From CALREA01 sp041674865 (GTDB taxonomy: Bacteria; Patescibacteriota; Gracilibacteria; UBA1369; UBA12463): a DNA stretch of 10,073 bases. The translations under genes and the position numbers were made by a program. The notes below the pieces were generated by a model. The model searched no databases, had not been told where the DNA came from, and worked only from the letters and a program-made list of their open reading frames with translations. Position 1 is the stretch's first letter. The number at the start of each line of letters is the position of its first letter. Positions 6,329 to 10,073 of this stretch are shown here, piece after piece. The stretch is taken from positions 1-10,073 of the forward strand of contig JBAYUX010000044.1 of the NCBI GenBank assembly GCA_041674865.1, given 5' to 3'.

Positions 6329-7840
6329 TTACGCTTCTACTGGTTTTGCAATTCGAGTGACGGGATTTTTTTTAAGATTGGTCGTGTGAATTTTCATCGG
6401 GTGGCCGACATATCCACTTGCTACTACTGCGTCGCCTGTCTCGTAATCATATTTTAACACGATTGCGCTGTGAAGACCCTTCCAGTTTGGATTTTTATTG
6501 TTATAAAAGAGCCAATCTCCCGGTTTAATATTCTTCATCATCTCTGGACCCGCGTGATGAGTACCGCAATCGATACCATCGTAGTTGATATCCATGTAGA
6601 TACATCTCGTTTTCATCTTAGCGGCCTTATAGACACCTCTTACGATTTCACCACAGCATCGTTTTTCACTCCGCTTATTGATCGTTTTTCCTCTTTCCAC
6701 TTCTGCGAGAGCGGCCTCGACAACTTTCTTTGATGCTCCTGAAGCTTCGATATTTCCGATGAGTGCCTGAACTTCTTCCGGGGTGATCTGCTTACCACGC
6801 TGAGCGTTCGGATTATCTTTCAATTTCTTTTCAAGCCAAGCTTTATCGCTGTCGTCCTTTCTCTCTTCATCGAATTTTGCGTAAGCTTCTTCGTCGAGTG
6901 GACCCATTGAGCCATCTGGATTTTTCTTTCGAAATTTCATTTCAAAATCTTTGTCGATGCCGGTGTCATCTTTTTTCCGCTCCCTTCCACCGATTTCAAT
7001 AACATCACCTGAGTAAATTGGAATGTATCCCTTTTTATCAAAGAATCCATTTCCTGCCCTGTTTCTACCCTTAAGTCCAAGTCGACGTTCGCTCGTTCGT
7101 GCATCTTCCTCGTCACCGTTTGCATACACGGTAACTCTTCGAACTGATGGAGGGAGAAGATCTGCGCCACCGAGAAGCGTTTCTGCATCGCTGTTTCCGC
7201 GGAAGTTTACCTGGAGCCGTGTTCCTGGTGCTGGTTTTGAGTAGGCAGACCAGTTTTTGAAGTCGAGTTTTTTCTTGTCACCGACCACATCCGTGAATGC
7301 GTAGAGCAAAATTCCTTCGTATTTATCTTCGAGGGCGATGAGTGCTTTTGCGTCTAATTTTCGTAAGTCTTCGACTTTTTCAACTCCACCCAAGACGTCT
7401 TTTACGCCAGGGAGCTTGTTGATTTCATCCTCAGCCTGCTCTCTTCGAGCGACATTATCAATCGATCTTACGAGCTCTCCAATGAATTTATCTCCATGTA
7501 AACCTACGTCGATTAACTCTTGATCATAATCTTTATCGACCGCCTCTTTCGGCTTCTTCTGTCTCTCTTTGTATGATTCCTTTTGAAGAAGTGATTCCTG
7601 TACGAGAGCCTTCAGATGCTGAATTTCCTCTGCTGTATCGAGCGTTACTTTGAGTTTCTCCTTCATCATCTTGCTTTTGAGCTTTCTGAGTTTATTCAGG
7701 AGTTCATCTGGTTTTTTCCCAATTTCTTTTGCTGCATCAGTGATAACACCCTCGATCGTATTTGATGTGAGGGGCGCCTTAGGTGATGAGTCTGGCTTTG
7801 GTGTTGGGGCTGGAGCTGGTGCGTTCTTTTGTTCTGGCAT
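6329..7840 (-). CDS. NlpC/P60-like (papain-fold) putative cell-wall peptidase with charged N-terminal region
   Basis: The protein has 503 residues. A Pro/Ala-rich N-terminus (7-23) is not a signal peptide. A Lys/Glu-rich, probably coiled-coil region (about 40-175) follows. Then comes a middle domain (about 206-285; RLQVNFRGNSDAE, SVRRVTVYANG, RLGLKGRNRAGNGFFD, GYIPIYSGDVIEIGG) and another charged stretch. The C-terminal domain (about 390-500) has C395-C-G-E-I-V-R-G-V-Y, KPGDWLFY (439-446), and GLHSAIVL with H457. This order (Cys in C-x-G on a helix, PGD turn, His starting a strand) is that of NlpC/P60 peptidases, which cut peptide stems of peptidoglycan. The usual Asp before Cys is R394, and the third polar residue is uncertain (H480 or H485), so activity is not assured. 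It is the first gene of a two-gene operon with a strong promoter. Confidence 0.68.
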   Translation of the reverse strand: MPEQKNAPAPAPTPKPDSSPKAPLTSNTIEGVITDAAKEIGKKPDELLNKLRKLKSKMMKEKLKVTLDTAEEIQHLKALVQESLLQKESYKERQKKPKEAVDKDYDQELIDVGLHGDKFIGELVRSIDNVARREQAEDEINKLPGVKDVLGGVEKVEDLRKLDAKALIALEDKYEGILLYAFTDVVGDKKKLDFKNWSAYSKPAPGTRLQVNFRGNSDAETLLGGADLLPPSVRRVTVYANGDEEDARTSERRLGLKGRNRAGNGFFDKKGYIPIYSGDVIEIGGRERKKDDTGIDKDFEMKFRKKNPDGSMGPLDEEAYAKFDEERKDDSDKAWLEKKLKDNPNAQRGKQITPEEVQALIGNIEASGASKKVVEAALAEVERGKTINKRSEKRCCGEIVRGVYKAAKMKTRCIYMDINYDGIDCGTHHAGPEMMKNIKPGDWLFYNNKNPNWKGLHSAIVLKYDYETGDAVVASGYVGHPMKIHTTNLKKNPVTRIAKPVEA

Positions 7841-7868
7841 ATTTGTTTTTGTTTTTATGCTTCATTTC

Positions 7869-7897
7869 ATTATAGCACAAAGCAGCTTTGGTGTCTA
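7869..7897 (-). promoter_or_regulatory. Strong promoter of the wall-hydrolase operon
   Basis: On the minus strand, TAGACA (7892-7897; 5 of 6 to TTGACA), an exact 17-nt spacer and a perfect TATAAT (7869-7874) form the best sigma-70-type promoter in the window. A TGC just before the hexamer also makes it an extended -10. The start should be near 7862, giving a leader of about 22 nt that is A-rich (AUAAAAACAAAAACAAAU before the ATG) and lacks a Shine-Dalgarno sequence. Confidence 0.75.
7878..7890. promoter_or_regulatory. Perfect palindrome in the promoter spacer, candidate operator
   Basis: CAAAGC-A-GCTTTG (plus strand) is a perfect 6-bp inverted repeat around one base. It lies entirely within the -35/-10 spacer of the wall-hydrolase promoter, a classic position for a repressor or a MerR-type regulator. 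An imperfect relative lies at 1145-1157 at the cyclophilin promoter. No regulator gene is visible here, so the role is inferred from position only. Confidence 0.35.
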
Positions 7898-7932
7898 TCA
7901 TGAATTACTGGCTGATTTAGTGGTTTCGGCCG

Positions 7933-7938
7933 TATACT
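7933..7938 (+). promoter_or_regulatory. -10 element placed for a leaderless transcript
   Basis: TATACT (5 of 6 to consensus) ends exactly 6 nt before the ATG at 7945 (GACGGC between), the same geometry as at 2102-2107. Transcription would begin at or next to the start codon. No clear -35 is seen. It is divergent from the wall-hydrolase promoter; the two -10 elements lie about 58 bp apart in a 104-bp intergenic region. Confidence 0.5.
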
Positions 7939-7944
7939 GACGGC

Positions 7945-9033
7945 ATGAAAATAGCTTTGGTTCACGACTTTTTGGTGAGGTACGGTGGTGCTGAGCGAGT
8001 GCTCAAAGTTTTGAGCGAGATGTACCCGGAGGCGCCGATTTTTACGCTCATGTATGACCAGGCGAGCATGGCGAGCCATTTCCCCCCTGAACGTGTCATT
8101 ACTTCTTCGATGCAAAAGTGGGCGAAGTGGCCCGGACGTCTGTATCGATTTTTCTTTGGAGATATGCCGAGAGCAATCGAGGAGTTTGATTTTACGGGGT
8201 ACGACATCGTCCTCAGTTCGAGTCATTCTTTTGCACATGGAATTTTGACTCCACAGAAGACAAAACATATTTCGTACTGCCACTCACCTTCTCGATATTT
8301 GTGGGATTATACTCATGAGTACATGAAAGATCATCAGTATAGTGGACTGCGCGGATATATGATTCAGCGGAAGATGCGATATGTGCGTGAGTGGGATCGG
8401 TTGGCTTCTGACAGGCCAGATTTTTACATTGCGAACTCCTATAATATCCAACGACGCATTAAAAAATATTACCAACGAGAGAGTGACGTGATTCATCCTC
8501 CTGTTGAAGTTAATCGATTTACCGTGAGCGATCAGAGTGAAGATTTTTTCTTGATCGTTTCGCAACTCAGTCCGTATAAACGAGTGGATCTTGCAGTGCA
8601 ATTATTCAATAAACTTGGAAAGCGATTGATCGTCGTTGGCACGGGTCCGCAAGAACGATTTCTTCGTGAAATTGCGGCACCAAATATTGAGATTCTCGGG
8701 TTCAAAGACGACTCGGTCGTGAATGAATATATGCAATATTGTCGTGCGGTTATCTTCCCAGGTGAGGATGATTTTGGAATTGTTCCGATCGAGGCTATGG
8801 CCTGCGGCAAGCCAGTTCTAGCATTTGGCTCGGGTGGTGCTCTTGAGACGGTTGTACCAGGTATCACTGGTGAGTTATTTTATGAACCAACTGTCGATTC
8901 TTTGGAGGCGGCTATGGCAAAAATGCTCCTCAATAAACACCTCTACAGTCCTCGAAAAATTCGCGAACACGCCGAAAAGTTCGATCGATCAGTGTTCGAA
9001 AAGAAGATTAAGCAGTTTGTGAAGAACTGTTAA
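7945..9033 (+). CDS. GT4 family glycosyltransferase, WbaZ-like
   Basis: The protein has 362 residues of GT-B fold. The N-terminal domain begins MKIALVHDFLVRYGGAERVL, the hallmark of the WbaZ-like GT4 subgroup with GGAER at 14-18, followed by SYCHSPSRYLWDY (110-122). The C-terminal donor-binding domain has SQLSPYKRVDLA (206-217), VVGTGP (230-235) and the motif EDDFGIVPIEAMACGKPV (274-291). Relative to E283, the first acidic position of E-x7-E is occupied by D275. Characterised relatives add mannose or similar sugars to O-antigen or other surface polysaccharide; the actual substrate cannot be inferred. The gene is divergent from the wall-hydrolase operon and alone on its strand, with an apparently leaderless start. 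It ends 42 nt before the stop of the convergent right-edge gene. Confidence 0.93.
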   Translation: MKIALVHDFLVRYGGAERVLKVLSEMYPEAPIFTLMYDQASMASHFPPERVITSSMQKWAKWPGRLYRFFFGDMPRAIEEFDFTGYDIVLSSSHSFAHGILTPQKTKHISYCHSPSRYLWDYTHEYMKDHQYSGLRGYMIQRKMRYVREWDRLASDRPDFYIANSYNIQRRIKKYYQRESDVIHPPVEVNRFTVSDQSEDFFLIVSQLSPYKRVDLAVQLFNKLGKRLIVVGTGPQERFLREIAAPNIEILGFKDDSVVNEYMQYCRAVIFPGEDDFGIVPIEAMACGKPVLAFGSGGALETVVPGITGELFYEPTVDSLEAAMAKMLLNKHLYSPRKIREHAEKFDRSVFEKKIKQFVKNC

Positions 9034-9075
9034 ATTCGAGCAAGACTACTTTTGATACTATCTCTGCATTGCGCT

Positions 9076-10073
9076 TTATTTATTCGTTCCGTGGAAGTAG
9101 GTTCCGAAGAGTTTTGTTAGCTCAAGAAACCCAGCTCTTATATCTCTTAGGGCTAGAACTTTTTGATTACTTTCTGGTTCCTTGAAAAAATTCAGATTAC
9201 AGTTTCTCTTCTCGTACGGCCCAACCTTTGGAATTCCCGCGAATCCGTAACCTGGAATATCAACTTCCTTATGCTTTCTTAATGCCTGTGCAGATTTATG
9301 AACCCGAAAGCCTCCCGATATATTTGTACCGAGCTCCTGCGCAAGTCCATATTTACTATCAACGTATCGAGGTTTCCTAAGATACTGAGCGAGATCTTTT
9401 TCAAGAATTCTCACCTCCTTATCTGTCAGATCTTTTGATCCAATATACACAGAAAAAGCTTCTTCTGGCGCACCCTGTAAATAGCTATGTTTATATCCTT
9501 TATTTCGGAGATACATCGAAACTGTTATAACGTCTTTTGGCTCTACATTAAGATCTATTTTCCAATATGCACCTGCTTTTGCGTCGCACTTTTCGGGCTT
9601 ACATTTATGCTCCAGCTCGTCGTATGCTGGATACACTCTTAAATAGTCGTGTTTCCATCTTTCTTCATTGTCGCCATGTGATATAGATGATCTGGGTGAT
9701 TGAGATTTTTTTGATCGTGGAAATACATTTCCACCTGCAACTTCTTCGGCTATCTTTTGATAGAGTTTGTACGCGGCAGGATTTTTTTCTATCCATTCTG
9801 GTGGTGGAGCTACAAGTCTTCCAACTTCTCCGCCTGGAGATCGAGCTACTGCAGATACATCATGTCTCGTTGACGCACTTAATCTTCCAGCTACCGTTGC
9901 CGACGCAACAAGTGGCGTTTTTGCTGAAGACGAAGCGTTCAAAAGAGCCTCCTTTGTACGTGGACCAAAATATCCATATCCTTTATCGCTCTGCTGACGA
10001 ACAATTCCGCGAGCTATCTGGAACTTTCCAAGAGCTTCTTTTGTTATAGGTCCGAAATTTCCAGTAGGCGTAC
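9076..10073 (-). CDS. Peptidoglycan-binding-repeat protein with unrecognised C-terminal domain (N-terminus beyond the right edge)
   Basis: The reading frame is open to the right edge, giving 331 visible residues; a TTG at 9942 is internal, not the start. Visible residues 1-45 form a peptidoglycan-binding type 1 domain with two half-repeats: TGNFGPITKEALGKFQ (3-18) and GYGYFGPRTKEALL (31-44). A Ser/Ala-rich linker follows, then PPPEWIEKNPAAYKLYQKI (about 90-108). The C-terminal region (about 165-331) looks like one mixed alpha/beta domain: YWKIDLNVEPKDV (169-181), FSVYIG (206-211), KYGLAQELGTNISGGFRVHK (240-259) and a Tyr/Phe-rich end. I do not recognise it securely; the strand and motif order is reminiscent of the HopA1/phosphothreonine-lyase-like effector families, a weak resemblance recalled from memory. 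The protein is probably exported and wall-associated, but the export signal would lie outside the window. Confidence 0.72.
   Translation of the reverse strand, partial: TPTGNFGPITKEALGKFQIARGIVRQQSDKGYGYFGPRTKEALLNASSSAKTPLVASATVAGRLSASTRHDVSAVARSPGGEVGRLVAPPPEWIEKNPAAYKLYQKIAEEVAGGNVFPRSKKSQSPRSSISHGDNEERWKHDYLRVYPAYDELEHKCKPEKCDAKAGAYWKIDLNVEPKDVITVSMYLRNKGYKHSYLQGAPEEAFSVYIGSKDLTDKEVRILEKDLAQYLRKPRYVDSKYGLAQELGTNISGGFRVHKSAQALRKHKEVDIPGYGFAGIPKVGPYEKRNCNLNFFKEPESNQKVLALRDIRAGFLELTKLFGTYFHGTNK

Noticed and set aside
9034..9075. Terminator between the WbaZ-like gene and the convergent right-edge gene
   Set aside because: Only a 4-bp GCAA/TTGC pairing with a long loop and no T-run; no convincing hairpin.
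1..10073. CRISPR array, insertion sequence, integrase or attachment-site repeats
   Set aside because: No regularly spaced direct repeats, transposase or integrase motifs, or tRNA-end duplication (3' part of tRNA-Val) were seen in the window.

Overview
The window looks like chromosomal DNA from an uncultivated, small-genome bacterium, most likely a member of Patescibacteria (CPR). This rests on the gene mix: small compact genes, a membrane-anchored cyclophilin, ComF, PolX, GT4 glycosyltransferases, and large charged proteins ending in wall-hydrolase or peptidoglycan-binding domains. It also rests on start sites with no Shine-Dalgarno sequence. No rRNA or ribosomal protein is present to settle the taxonomy. 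Seven complete protein genes end in TAA or TAG, and no long gene contains an in-frame TGA. That argues against the UGA=Gly code of Gracilibacteria/Absconditabacteria and is compatible with the standard bacterial code.

Layout. Bases 1-1128 (minus) hold a DoxX-type membrane protein cut by the left edge, and upstream of it in the same probable operon a membrane-anchored cyclophilin with its own TATAAT promoter. A tRNA-Val(GAC) with encoded CCA lies at 1286-1360 (plus). Bases 1441-5040 (plus) are a tight run of ComF-type phosphoribosyltransferase, GT4 glycosyltransferase and PolX (DNA polymerase X plus PHP domain). Bases 5085-7840 (minus) are a two-gene operon encoding a probable NlpC/P60-like protein and a lysozyme/transglycosylase-like protein. 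A strong promoter drives it, with a perfect palindrome in the spacer. A WbaZ-like GT4 glycosyltransferase (7945-9033, plus) is divergent from it. At the right edge (9076-10073, minus) is the C-terminal part of a protein with a peptidoglycan-binding repeat followed by an unrecognised domain.

How the genes fit together. The right half (5085-10073) reads as a cell-envelope region: two putative wall-cleaving enzymes, one surface-glycan glycosyltransferase and one peptidoglycan-binding protein. The two hydrolase-like proteins have different C-terminal catalytic domains but appear to share a middle domain, with a common G-N-x-F-x-D-x-x-G-Y-x-x-I-x-x-G-D pattern. This suggests a modular family with a common targeting or scaffold unit. 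None of the fully visible members of this group has a recognisable signal peptide.

The most notable non-coding signals are two glycosyltransferase genes whose -10 hexamers lie exactly 6 nt before the ATG (probable leaderless mRNAs), and the lack of a Shine-Dalgarno sequence at all eight visible start codons. All intergenic gaps are short; none exceeds about 310 bases, and the stretch between the cyclophilin and comF holds the tRNA.
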